Notes: generated from the letters alone by a model not told the origin. 8,279 nucleotides of DNA from Phycisphaerales bacterium (GCA_029212425.1 JARGNC010000114.1:1-8279), one strand, 5' to 3'. Positions 1 to 6,259 are shown, numbered from the stretch's first letter. Translations and numbers: made by a program.

Positions 1-1336
1 TGAAGATGTCGGTGGGGGCGTGGGTGATGAGGTCTTGGTCGAGGTCGGCGAGGGTCGGTGGGAAGGTGTTGTGTCGGAGTTTGTGTCGGTGGAGGGCGAT
101 GAGGGTTTGGGCGGCGATGGACTCTTGAGCTCCAGCTTGGAATCGGGCGGCGGCTTTGTCGAGGGCGGGGATGAGGATTCCCATGAGGAGTCGGCCGACC
201 TCGTTGAGTTTGGATTTTTCTTGTTCGTAGAGATCGTCGGAGGGCGTGAGCGATGGATCCCATGGGATGAGTGAACGCTGGTGTGCTTGGGTGACGATGA
301 GTTGGTGGGTGTAGAAGATGCGTTGGAGGGATTTGTCGAGCTGGGCATCGGGGAGGTTTGTGGGGATGGTTCGGACGGAGCCGTTGGTGTTGATGGTTTG
401 GATGCTTGCGGGGTTGAGCTTTCCTGACGCGTCTGCGAGGTGGCGGAAGGTGTCTCGGAAGAAGAGGGCTTCACCTTCCCAGATGAATGATTGGATGCCG
501 GTGTTTTTGACTGTGGCTGCGAGTGATGCGAGGTGTTGTTCGGTGAAAGCGCCTGCGTGTTCTTCGAGTGACCACATGATGAGGTTGTTGGTGAGTGATT
601 TGATCGCGAGTTCGACCAGTTGGCTGATGATGGCTTGGTTCTCGTTTGCGAGAGCGGCGGTGGCGTACAAGGTGTTGATGTGTTCAACGAAACGGTCTGG
701 GTTGTTGTTGATGAGTTCGATGATCGCAGCGGTTTGGAGGAGGTTGGCGCTCTTTCGGAGTTCTCCTAATGCGGGAAGGAGGATTTTGATTCCCATTGGG
801 TTCGGGTTTGGGTTTGGATCCCAGTTTTCATCTTCGAGGCCGTTCTTGATTCGGGCTTGGTGTTCGTAGGTGTCGGTGGAGGCGTGCATGTCGCAGCCGA
901 GGACTGGGCGGTTGAGGGCTTGGGCGAGTTGGTTGATGAGTTCGGTCGTTTCGGGGGATTGGAGGAGGGCGGCGAGTGCGTCCCAATCGTCGGCATTGTC
1001 TGGGTAGTTTCCGAGGTCTTTGTTGTTGAAGAGGTCTGGGTTGGAGAGGGAGAGGTCTATGAGGACTGGCCAAGCTTTGTCTTGTTCGGGGATGGTGGCG
1101 AGGTAAGCGTTGTGGCTGGCGGTGGGGTTCCAGGTGGTGGTTGCTGATGGATCGGCGGGGTCGGTGTACCAAGGGGACCAGTTGCCTTGGGTGACGGGGG
1201 TGTAGTCTGGGGTGAGGTTGGCGAGTTCGGACTGGGAGAGTGGGGTGGTTCCAAAGAAGGCGTTGTAGGTCCAGATGCCTGACACGAGGAGGGCGATGAG
1301 GAGGATGGGCATGATGATGAGGAATGCTTTTTTCAT
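1..1336 (-). CDS. Membrane-anchored hypothetical protein, planctomycete type (3' end outside the window)
   Basis: The reverse strand is open from ATG at 1336 to the left edge, giving 445 residues with no stop, so the C-terminus lies outside the window. The protein starts MKKAFLIIMPILLIALLVSG: a short basic end and one hydrophobic helix (about residues 4-20), read as a signal anchor, with the rest soluble. Visible landmarks are EQDKAWPVLIDL near residue 85, ALNRPVLGCDM near 140, and a final segment at about 406-445 (IAAQTLIALHRHKLRHNTFP, then TLADLDQDL). These recall a large class of planctomycete hypothetical proteins that carry an AWP block, an RPxLG block and a C-terminal 'ALxxYRxxxGxYPxxLxxL' block; that match is from memory. 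No catalytic motif is recognised. Codons end mostly in C (CTC, ATC, ACC), opposite to the plus-strand neighbours. No Shine-Dalgarno sequence precedes the ATG. The reading frame is solid; the function is unknown. Confidence 0.85.
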   Translation of the reverse strand, partial: MKKAFLIIMPILLIALLVSGIWTYNAFFGTTPLSQSELANLTPDYTPVTQGNWSPWYTDPADPSATTTWNPTASHNAYLATIPEQDKAWPVLIDLSLSNPDLFNNKDLGNYPDNADDWDALAALLQSPETTELINQLAQALNRPVLGCDMHASTDTYEHQARIKNGLEDENWDPNPNPNPMGIKILLPALGELRKSANLLQTAAIIELINNNPDRFVEHINTLYATAALANENQAIISQLVELAIKSLTNNLIMWSLEEHAGAFTEQHLASLAATVKNTGIQSFIWEGEALFFRDTFRHLADASGKLNPASIQTINTNGSVRTIPTNLPDAQLDKSLQRIFYTHQLIVTQAHQRSLIPWDPSLTPSDDLYEQEKSKLNEVGRLLMGILIPALDKAAARFQAGAQESIAAQTLIALHRHKLRHNTFPPTLADLDQDLITHAPTDIF

Positions 1337-1412
1337 GATTGGATTGTAGTGGTTCTTGGGTTCAGGGCTTGATGTGTGCAACGCGGGGGTGGGTTTGGTC
1401 GAATACCTTGGT
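1337..1412. promoter_or_regulatory. Divergent intergenic region with a possible minus-strand -10 box
   Basis: This 76-bp gap separates the starts of two divergent genes and should hold both promoters. On the minus strand TACAAT (1348-1343) matches TATAAT at 5 of 6 positions and lies only 6 nt from the ATG at 1336, so transcription from it would begin at or next to the start codon and the mRNA would be nearly leaderless. No convincing -35 lies 16-18 bp upstream. No good -10 box was found for the plus-strand gene, and neither gene has a purine-rich ribosome binding site. The promoter assignment is tentative. Confidence 0.3.
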
Positions 1413-2954
1413 ATGCAGAACACTTCAATGGTTGTCTCGGTGGTGGTTGGGTTGGTGGGCTTTGGTTGGTTGACGCCGTGGGGGGGTGGTGGTGGGGTTG
1501 GCAGTGGGGCTGGTAGTGTGGTTGGGGATGCGGTGATTGGGTGGCTTGACGATGGGGAATCGGCTTCTGAAATTGAGGCGCGGGGTGTTGAGGCGATGCG
1601 CCGTGGGGATTGGGATGGGGCGCGTGGGGCTTTTGAGGCGTTGGTGGAGTTGAAGCCGAGGAGTTATGTGGGGCATTACAACTTGGCGAGTGTGCTTTGC
1701 CGAGTAGGGGATTTGGATTCGGCTGGGGAGTCGTTGGATCGGGCAATTGCGCTGGGGTTTGTGGATCGGGGGCAGTTGCTGCGGGATGGGGATCTGCGGG
1801 CGCTTCGGGAGACGGCGTACTTCAAGGAACTGATGGATCAGTGGGACGCGACGATTCAGACGCGGCGGGGGATTGATCTGGCGCAGATGAATGCGCTGGT
1901 GAAAGCGAAGAAGATGGAGCATCGGACGATTGAGGGGCTTCGGCTGGAGGTGGTCAGTGCGCATGATCCTGATTCGACGGATCAAGCGGTGGCGGAGCTG
2001 GAGCTGATTACGGAGTGGGCGGAGGGGGCGGTGTTTGATGGGTTGGGGCGGTCGATCGGGATGGATGGGGGCAGCGATTCGGCGTGGGTGATGGTGGGGC
2101 TTCCTGATACGCGTGGGTTTACCAAGTGGGCTGTCGGAGTGTTTGGTCCTGGGGCGCGATCTGGAATATCAAGTATTGGTGGGGCGTATGAGCATCAGCA
2201 GCGGCGGTTGGTGGCGCAGGATCTTGGTGCGACGCTGCGGCATGAGTTTGTGCATGTGCTGCACTGGCGGGATATGTCCCGGTTGGGGCAGAACCATGCG
2301 GCTTGGATTCAGGAGGGGTTGGCTTCTGTGGTGGAGGACTTTGATGTGGTGGGGGGGCGGTTGGTGCCTGTGGCTTCGTGGCGGACGAACATGGTGAAGC
2401 GGTTGCAGCGATCGCGGAGGCTGCCGAGGATTGCGGATCTGGCGGGGATGGATCTCGAGACTTTTACAGGACGCAGGCCTTTGGCGCGGTATGCGCAGGC
2501 GCGGACGGTGTTGATGTGGTTGATGGAGCGGGGGGAGCTTCGGGCGTTTTATCATACTTATATAGATACCTACGGCGAGGATCGGACAGGGCTGCTCGCG
2601 CTGACGCAGGTGACGGGATTGGAAGGGGAGGAGATGGATCGGGTGTATCGGGAGTGGGTTGCGGATCTTGAGGAGGTTGCGGAGACGGGATCGGATCTAG
2701 AAGCGACGCTTGGGATCTCGATCCGGAGCGGGGATGGCGATGGGGTGTTGATTACGGAGCTGAGCGGTGAAGCGCGTCGGCGGACGGGGCTGCGGATGGG
2801 GTCGGTGATTACTGGGATCAATGGGAGGGCAACGCGGGATCTGCATGAGTTGATCCGCGTGCTTGGGAGTTATGGGGTTGGGGATGTGGTGACTGTGCAG
2901 TGGCGGAGAGGGACGCTGCATGGGGAGAACTCGGCGGAGTTGATTGGGCGGTGA
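1413..2954 (+). CDS. TPR / HExxH gluzincin-like peptidase (DUF1570 or peptidase MA-like) with C-terminal PDZ domain
   Basis: A protein of 513 residues, probably an exported metallopeptidase. The N-terminus (MQNTSMVVSVVVGLVGFGWL) is a signal peptide or anchor, followed by a Gly-rich linker. Residues about 51-143 hold two TPR-like helical pairs (MRRGDWDGARGAFEALVELK; YNLASVLCRVGDLDSAGESL) and a closing LRALRETAYFKELM typical of the end of a TPR array. The catalytic signature is HEFVH (H277, E278, H281), with the probable third zinc ligand E301 in WIQEGLASVVED; this HExxH plus EGLA arrangement is known from the DUF1570 / peptidase MA gluzincins. Residues about 433-510 form a PDZ domain (LGISIRSGDGDGVLITELSG, then GLRMGSVITGINGRA). 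Substrate is unknown. The frame can be opened at a TTG at 1356, but that adds 19 residues ahead of the signal peptide, so ATG 1413 is preferred; ATG 1428 is also possible. No Shine-Dalgarno sequence is seen at any of the three. Confidence 0.85.
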   Translation: MQNTSMVVSVVVGLVGFGWLTPWGGGGGVGSGAGSVVGDAVIGWLDDGESASEIEARGVEAMRRGDWDGARGAFEALVELKPRSYVGHYNLASVLCRVGDLDSAGESLDRAIALGFVDRGQLLRDGDLRALRETAYFKELMDQWDATIQTRRGIDLAQMNALVKAKKMEHRTIEGLRLEVVSAHDPDSTDQAVAELELITEWAEGAVFDGLGRSIGMDGGSDSAWVMVGLPDTRGFTKWAVGVFGPGARSGISSIGGAYEHQQRRLVAQDLGATLRHEFVHVLHWRDMSRLGQNHAAWIQEGLASVVEDFDVVGGRLVPVASWRTNMVKRLQRSRRLPRIADLAGMDLETFTGRRPLARYAQARTVLMWLMERGELRAFYHTYIDTYGEDRTGLLALTQVTGLEGEEMDRVYREWVADLEEVAETGSDLEATLGISIRSGDGDGVLITELSGEARRRTGLRMGSVITGINGRATRDLHELIRVLGSYGVGDVVTVQWRRGTLHGENSAELIGR

Positions 2955-2974
2955 TTGGGCAGTGATTGGGACGG
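2941..2974 (+). repeat. Three tandem copies of an 11-bp repeat across the peptidase stop codon
   Basis: TGATTGGGCGG (2941-2951), TGATTGGGCAG (2952-2962) and TGATTGGGACGG (2963-2974, one extra base) follow head to tail. The TGA opening the second copy is the stop codon of the peptidase gene (2952-2954). Because 11 is not a multiple of 3, each copy reads in a different frame. It looks like slippage expansion; no function is evident. Confidence 0.7.
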
Positions 2975-3003
2975 TTGTGTGATCGAGTGGAATAGGATGG
3001 GGA

Positions 3004-3555
3004 ATGGATACACAGAAGCAGGTTGGTGATGGTTGCGCTGAGATCGGGTTGATTGTTGCGTGCAGTGAGAATGGGGTGATCGGGGTGGATGGGGATCTGC
3101 CTTGGCGGTTGCCTGAGGATCTGAAGCATTTCATGCGGTCGACGAAGGGTCATGCGGTGATTATGGGGCGGAAGACCTTTGAGTCTTTGGGGAAGCCTTT
3201 GGATGGACGGTTGAATGTGGTGGTGTCTTCTTCTCTATCTATAAAGGAGAGGGGGGCGGATGAGGAGTGGGGTGTTGTGGTGGCGCGGTCGCTTGATGAA
3301 GCGATTTCGGTGGCGCGGGATGCGGATGCGGGGTATGGGAAGGGGTTGATTTGGATCGCGGGTGGGGGTGAGATTTATCGGCAGTCGGTGGGGCTTGCGG
3401 ATGTGGTGGTGCGGACCAGGGTGCATTGCGATGCGGAGGGGGATGTGACCTTCGATGCGTTGGGTGAGGAGTGGGGGCTTGAGCGTTCGGAGGAGCATGA
3501 TGCTGATGAACGGCACAGCTGTGGGTTTACGATTGAGTGGTGGCGGCGGGGTTGA
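3004..3555 (+). CDS. folA: Dihydrofolate reductase
   Basis: A DHFR of 183 residues, which reduces 7,8-dihydrofolate to tetrahydrofolate with NADPH in the cytoplasm. Family motifs occur in order: IGLIVACSENGVIG (14-27), DGDLPWRLPEDL (29-40) with catalytic acid D39 (equivalent to E. coli D27 by the W-x-L-P-x-D-L pattern), VIMGRKTFESLGKPLDGR (52-69) with the NADPH-binding GRKT and the substrate-glutamate Arg R69, GGGEIY (120-125) for cofactor binding, and VVRTRVH with T138. It is longer than the usual ~160 residues, with about 13 extra at the N-terminus (MDTQKQVGDGCAE) and an acidic C-terminal part. ATG 3004 is supported by AGGA at 2994-2997, 6 nt upstream. No thyA lies next to it in the window. 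The gene starts 49 bp after the peptidase gene with no hairpin terminator seen between, so co-transcription is possible. Codons are G/T-ending like the upstream gene. Confidence 0.95.
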   Translation: MDTQKQVGDGCAEIGLIVACSENGVIGVDGDLPWRLPEDLKHFMRSTKGHAVIMGRKTFESLGKPLDGRLNVVVSSSLSIKERGADEEWGVVVARSLDEAISVARDADAGYGKGLIWIAGGGEIYRQSVGLADVVVRTRVHCDAEGDVTFDALGEEWGLERSEEHDADERHSCGFTIEWWRRG

Positions 3556-3850
3556 GTGTTTTTGATTTGTTCTGATTGAAACTTGGGGCGGGATGAATGA
3601 AAATTGTGTATTGATGGGCGAAATGGGGCGGGCGAATTGGGTTTTCTGAAGGTCTGTGCGGACGATAAAGGTATTTGTTAGGGTATTTTTGAATTCTTTC
3701 ACGAAAATTGACAAGTTCGATTGTACATTCCGCTTGCACGGACCCTGAAATTGGATTATTCTTGTTTCGGGTCAGGAACGAGTCGTTCGTTTCCAAACTA
3801 GGTATTTCTGTTAGAAAACCATTAACTGTTTCCAGATGAGGAGATTTGAA
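3556..3850 (+). promoter_or_regulatory. AT-richer intergenic region with candidate promoter for paralogue A
   Basis: About 295 bp with no supported gene, less G-rich than the region before it. The best sigma70-like pair I can place is TTGCAC (3734-3739), 17 bp, TATTCT (3757-3762); agreement with consensus is modest (3/6 and 4/6). It would start transcription near 3769 and leave a leader of about 80 nt. TTGACA at 3708-3713 is a perfect -35 hexamer but has no -10 box at a usual distance. No clear intrinsic terminator for folA is seen. The Shine-Dalgarno GAGGAG at 3838-3843 lies 7 nt before the ATG at 3851 and fixes the start of paralogue A. Confidence 0.35.
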
Positions 3851-4471
3851 ATGAAGAACGCTATTGCGCTCGCAGCTGTTGCTGGTATCGCTACCGCAGC
3901 CGCCGCACAATCCGGTTCGTTGAGCATTGTTGCTTCACAAGCCACCGTTGATTCCACCCTTACCACTTCCTTCACCCTTTCGGTGTACGGCGATGCTGAC
4001 TTCGCTACACACATCACTGGTGCTGCATTCAACCTGAACGCATCCGGCGGCGACATGGTCACCGACATGGTTGCTTCAAGTGCTGCATGGGGCGGCCTCG
4101 GGTTTGAAGATCAGGGTCACACTGGCGGTGGCAACACCGGCCTGATCATGGGTCAGATCACCTTCCTCCCATTCATCGCTCCAGATGCTGCTTCAGCTCT
4201 GGGCAACGGTCCTGTCTTCTTGGGTTCATTCGCAGTGACCATCGCTGCTGACTCATCAGGCGTGATCGACTGGTCACTCGCTGGCGGTATCGGTACCTTC
4301 GCTCTCGAAGTCATCGACGTCAACGCTAACCCAGGTGGCAACCCTCCAGGGCTCATCACTCAGCTCGCTTCGCCTGACTTCGGCAGCGTCTCAGTGAACG
4401 TTGTTCCTGCTCCATCCGCTATGGCTGTTCTCGGCCTCGGTGGCTTGGTTGCTGGTCGTCGTCGCCGCTAA
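3851..4471 (+). CDS. Secreted PEP-CTERM-like (PAPS / RRRR) protein, paralogue A
   Basis: A protein of 206 residues, predicted to be exported and handled by an exosortase-type sorting system. Residues 1-19 are a signal peptide (MKNAIALAAVAGIATAAAA) with cleavage expected before Q20. The mature part is Ser/Thr/Gly/Ala-rich, probably beta-rich, and has no Cys. Family blocks are SLSIVASQATVD (23-34), AAWGGLGFEDQGH (78-90), FLPFIAPDAASALGNGPV (105-122) and ALEVIDVNANPGGNPPG (151-167). The C-terminus is VPAPS (185-189), a short hydrophobic segment, then RRRR (203-206): the three-part layout of PEP-CTERM with Ala in place of Glu. The frame is open from ATG 3836, but ATG 3851 has GAGGAG 7 nt upstream and starts the signal peptide as in the paralogues. 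Codons are rich in C- and T-ending forms, unlike folA, which may indicate high expression. Followed by its own terminator. Function beyond a secreted structural or surface role is unknown. Confidence 0.9.
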   Translation: MKNAIALAAVAGIATAAAAQSGSLSIVASQATVDSTLTTSFTLSVYGDADFATHITGAAFNLNASGGDMVTDMVASSAAWGGLGFEDQGHTGGGNTGLIMGQITFLPFIAPDAASALGNGPVFLGSFAVTIAADSSGVIDWSLAGGIGTFALEVIDVNANPGGNPPGLITQLASPDFGSVSVNVVPAPSAMAVLGLGGLVAGRRRR

Positions 4472-4483
4472 TCGCAGCGATTA
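4469..4483 (+). repeat. Perfect 15-bp palindrome over the stop codon of paralogue A
   Basis: TAATCGCAGCGATTA: two 7-bp arms around a central A, with the stop TAA as its first three bases. As RNA it would form a 6-bp stem with a CAG loop. It lies 57 nt upstream of the terminator stem, has no T-run and is not itself a terminator. Confidence 0.6.
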
Positions 4484-4539
4484 TGACTACTCAGATATGA
4501 TTGTCCTCCGGGATGATCGACTGAAAGCATAAAGCAAAG

Positions 4540-4573
4540 CACCCGCCCGGTTCGCCGGGCGGGTGTTCTTTTT
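4540..4573 (+). terminator. Intrinsic terminator of paralogue A
   Basis: A perfect 11-bp stem pairs CACCCGCCCGG (4540-4550) with CCGGGCGGGTG (4555-4565) around a TTCG loop, followed by TTCTTTTT (4566-4573). The strong GC stem, tetraloop and T-rich tail make this a textbook rho-independent terminator, ending the A transcript before B. Confidence 0.93.
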
Positions 4574-4583
4574 GGTTGATGTT

Positions 4584-4595
4584 GTTTTGAGGTGG
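4584..4595 (+). repeat. 12-bp motif upstream of B, repeated upstream of C
   Basis: GTTTTGAGGTGG here is identical to 5524-5535, in the corresponding place shortly after the preceding terminator. It may be a remnant of the duplication or a shared control site. Confidence 0.5.
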
Positions 4596-4691
4596 TGTTC
4601 TTTGGGTGCTCTCTGGATGGGGGGCGTGTTCAGGGTTGTTGAAGATTTCGGTTATCGGGGGATTTTGGTGCTTTTGTGGGACTTTTTCCCC

Positions 4692-4729
4692 TATAGTCAG
4701 TTGTCGGGATTTTGAGAGAATTTCCCGGC
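4692..4729 (+). promoter_or_regulatory. Candidate -10 box and 5'-end stem-loop of paralogue B
   Basis: TATAGT (4692-4697) matches the -10 consensus at 5 of 6; no good -35 was found at 16-18 bp. A start about 7 nt downstream would be near 4704. From there GTCGGGA (4703-4709) can pair with TCCCGGC (4723-4729) as a 7-bp stem (one G-U pair) with a 13-nt loop, so the mRNA could begin in a hairpin, ahead of a leader of about 80 nt. Confidence 0.3.
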
Positions 4730-4785
4730 ATTGGCCCTGGCGTCAGGGTGCAAGAGAGATGAGAACATCAACTAGGAGAGAAGAG

Positions 4786-5430
4786 ATGAAGAAGGCAATT
4801 CTATGCGCTGCTGTTGCAGGCATCGCTGCAGCTGCTTCGGCGCAGACGGGCTCGTTGAGCATCGTTGCATCACAAGCGACTGTCGATTGGACCACCACTA
4901 GCTCGTTCACACTTTCAGTGTTCGGCGATGCTGATTTCGGGTCCCACCTCGCGGGTGGTGCATTCGCGATCAACTCGACCGGCATTGGTTCGGGCGCGAT
5001 CAATGACATGGTCGGCTCCGCGGCTGCTTGGGGCGGTTTGGGTGAAGAGGATCAGGGGTACGCTGGTGGCGGCACATACAACGGCTTGATCTTTGGTCAG
5101 GTCATCTTCCTGCCGTTCATCGCTCCGGATGCTGCTTCGGCACTCGGTAGCGGTCCTGTGTTGCTTGGTTCGGTCGTGGTTTCGATCGATCCGGGAACCA
5201 ACGGTGTGATCGACTTCACAACTGCTGAGGTCCAAGGCGTGAACGAGATCTTCGTTCTTGAAGTCTTTGACGATGCAGCGAATCCTGGCGGCAACCCTCC
5301 TGGTGAATCTACCCAGTTGTTCGATGCTTCGATCGACTTCGGTTCAACCTCGGTCAACTTGATCCCTGCTCCATCTGCGATGGCGTTGCTTGGTCTTGGT
5401 GGCTTGGTTGCAGGGCGTCGTCGTCGCTGA
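4786..5430 (+). CDS. Secreted PEP-CTERM-like (PAPS / RRRR) protein, paralogue B
   Basis: A protein of 214 residues, the longest of the four close paralogues. The signal peptide is residues 1-19 (MKKAILCAAVAGIAAAASA), with cleavage expected before Q20. Conserved blocks: SLSIVASQATVD (23-34), AAWGGLGEEDQGY (80-92), FLPFIAPDAASALGSGPV (108-125) and NPGGNPPG (166-173). The usual VIDVNAN is here VFDDAAN. B differs from A by extra residues near 64-70 (STGIGSG) and in the stretch about 136-158. The C-terminus is IPAPS (193-197), a hydrophobic stretch and RRRR (211-214). The frame can be opened upstream from GTG 4606, but AGGAG at 4774-4778, 7 nt before ATG 4786, and the signal peptide fix the start. 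Monocistronic, with terminators on both sides. Exported and probably exosortase-sorted; role unknown. Confidence 0.9.
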   Translation: MKKAILCAAVAGIAAAASAQTGSLSIVASQATVDWTTTSSFTLSVFGDADFGSHLAGGAFAINSTGIGSGAINDMVGSAAAWGGLGEEDQGYAGGGTYNGLIFGQVIFLPFIAPDAASALGSGPVLLGSVVVSIDPGTNGVIDFTTAEVQGVNEIFVLEVFDDAANPGGNPPGESTQLFDASIDFGSTSVNLIPAPSAMALLGLGGLVAGRRRR

Positions 5431-5460
5431 ATGCGGTGATTTGAGCCAAATTTCAATATG

Positions 5461-5493
5461 ACACCCGTCTGGTTCGCTGGGCGGGTGTTTTTT
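5461..5493 (+). terminator. Intrinsic terminator of paralogue B
   Basis: ACACCCGTCTGG (5461-5472) pairs with CTGGGCGGGTGT (5477-5488) as a 12-bp stem with three G-U pairs around a TTCG loop, and a T6 run follows (5488-5493). Stem and loop are clearly related to the terminator after A; the G-U pairs look like drift from a shared ancestor. Confidence 0.9.
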
Positions 5494-5523
5494 GGTTTTG
5501 ATGTTTGTTCATAATTGGATTGC

Positions 5524-5535
5524 GTTTTGAGGTGG
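5524..5535 (+). repeat. 12-bp motif upstream of C, second copy
   Basis: GTTTTGAGGTGG, identical to 4584-4595. It lies 66 nt before the start codon of C, against about 190 nt in B, so only its distance from the preceding terminator is similar. Confidence 0.5.
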
Positions 5536-5558
5536 GGTGTGGTAGTTTTAAATGAGTT

Positions 5559-5582
5559 TATTATGTTGGGGACTTCAGGAGG
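5559..5582 (+). promoter_or_regulatory. Candidate -10 box and Shine-Dalgarno of paralogue C
   Basis: TATTAT (5559-5564; 5/6 to the -10 consensus) is followed after 10 nt by TCAGG (5575-5579), which runs into the Shine-Dalgarno AGGAGG (5577-5582), 7 nt before ATG 5590. The same TATTAT, 10 nt, TCAGG spacing occurs upstream of D. No good -35 is visible. The ribosome binding site is firm and the -10 tentative. Confidence 0.45.
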
Positions 5583-5589
5583 ATTGAAA

Positions 5590-6210
5590 ATGAAGAAGAC
5601 TGTGATCATGGCGGCGGTGGCTGGGCTTGCATCAGGGGCCGCGGCTCAGACTGCGTCGTTGAGTATCGTTGGGTCCCAAGCGACTGTGGACACCACGGTG
5701 ACCACCATGCTGACGCTTGATATTTATGCTGACTCGAGCATTGGTACGCATGTCACTGGTGCGGCGTTCAACATCAATGGGTTTGGGAGCAACATGGTCA
5801 ACAGCATGACCGCTTCGAGCGCGGCTTGGGGTGGGCTTGGCTTTGAAGACCTTGGGCATGACGGCAACGGCAGCTCGGGGATGATCATGGGTCAGATTAC
5901 CTTCTTGCCGTTCATTGCTCCGGATGCTGCGTCTGCGCTTGGCAATGGACCTGTGTACATTGGGTCGTTTACTGTTGAGCTTGCGGTGGATATGTATGCA
6001 AACTACGAATGGACGCTTGGTGGTGGGATTGGCACCTTTGCACTTGAAGTGATTGATGTGAATGCGAATCCGGGCGGGAACCCTCCGGGTGAGATCACAC
6101 AGATTACGGATGTGGAATTTGGATCGGTCGCGATCCGCACTGTGCCTGCTCCATCCTCGCTCGCGTTGCTTGGGTTTGGCGGGTTGGTTGCTGGGCGCCG
6201 ACGGCGGTAA
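5590..6210 (+). CDS. Secreted PEP-CTERM-like (PAPS / RRRR) protein, paralogue C
   Basis: A protein of 206 residues, the same length as A and alignable to it almost without gaps. The signal peptide is residues 1-19 (MKKTVIMAAVAGLASGAAA), with cleavage expected before Q20. Shared blocks: SLSIVGSQATVD (23-34), AAWGGLGFEDLGH (78-90), MIMGQITFLPFIAPDAASAL (98-117) and ALEVIDVNANPGGNPPG (151-167). The C-terminus is VPAPS (185-189), a hydrophobic stretch and RRRR (203-206). The frame extends upstream to TTG 5515, but the perfect AGGAGG at 5577-5582 with 7-nt spacing and the signal peptide support ATG 5590. Codons are more G/T-ending than in A although the proteins are nearly superimposable. Flanked by terminators, so probably its own transcription unit. 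Exported; role unknown. Confidence 0.9.
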   Translation: MKKTVIMAAVAGLASGAAAQTASLSIVGSQATVDTTVTTMLTLDIYADSSIGTHVTGAAFNINGFGSNMVNSMTASSAAWGGLGFEDLGHDGNGSSGMIMGQITFLPFIAPDAASALGNGPVYIGSFTVELAVDMYANYEWTLGGGIGTFALEVIDVNANPGGNPPGEITQITDVEFGSVAIRTVPAPSSLALLGFGGLVAGRRRR

Positions 6211-6217
6211 TCATGAT

Positions 6218-6235
6218 TTGCCTACTTCTAGGCAA
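6218..6235 (+). repeat. Short hairpin after the stop codon of paralogue C
   Basis: TTGCCTA (6218-6224) and TAGGCAA (6229-6235) form a perfect 7-bp stem with a CTTC loop, 7 nt past the stop and 24 nt before the terminator stem. It has no T-run, so it is not a terminator; a role in 3'-end stability is possible but unproven. Confidence 0.6.
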
Positions 6236-6259
6236 GTGACAGCATTTCGAGAGTAGAGC

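Noticed and set aside
805..828. Short repeat encoding NPNPNP in the minus-strand gene
   Set aside because: Only three short units; a local low-complexity turn, not a meaningful repeat feature.
318..869. Plus-strand open frame of 183 codons, with others at 20-274 and 857-1147
   Set aside because: They lie opposite the long minus-strand gene, whose signal anchor and family-like blocks are convincing. These frames give low-complexity or unpatterned protein.
1356..1412. TTG start extending the peptidase by 19 residues
   Set aside because: The extension precedes the signal peptide and has no ribosome binding site; ATG 1413 fits better.
1333..1985. Minus-strand open frames of 137 and 186 codons inside the peptidase gene
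   Set aside because: Pro/His/Arg-rich shadow translations typical of the reverse of G-rich coding DNA; no motif.
3708..3713. TTGACA as the -35 of paralogue A
   Set aside because: Seventeen bases downstream is CGCTTG, not a -10; the nearest AT-rich hexamer, TACATT, is only 10 nt away.
3527..4068. Minus-strand open frames of 127 and 85 codons over the folA-A gap and the start of A
   Set aside because: No ribosome binding site or recognisable protein; they run through a promoter region and antisense to A.
4606..4785. 60-residue N-terminal extension of paralogue B from GTG 4606
   Set aside because: It covers the promoter and leader region, and AGGAG plus the signal peptide place the start at 4786.
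5515..5589. N-terminal extension of paralogue C from TTG 5515
   Set aside because: AGGAGG 7 nt before ATG 5590 and the family-type signal peptide define the start.
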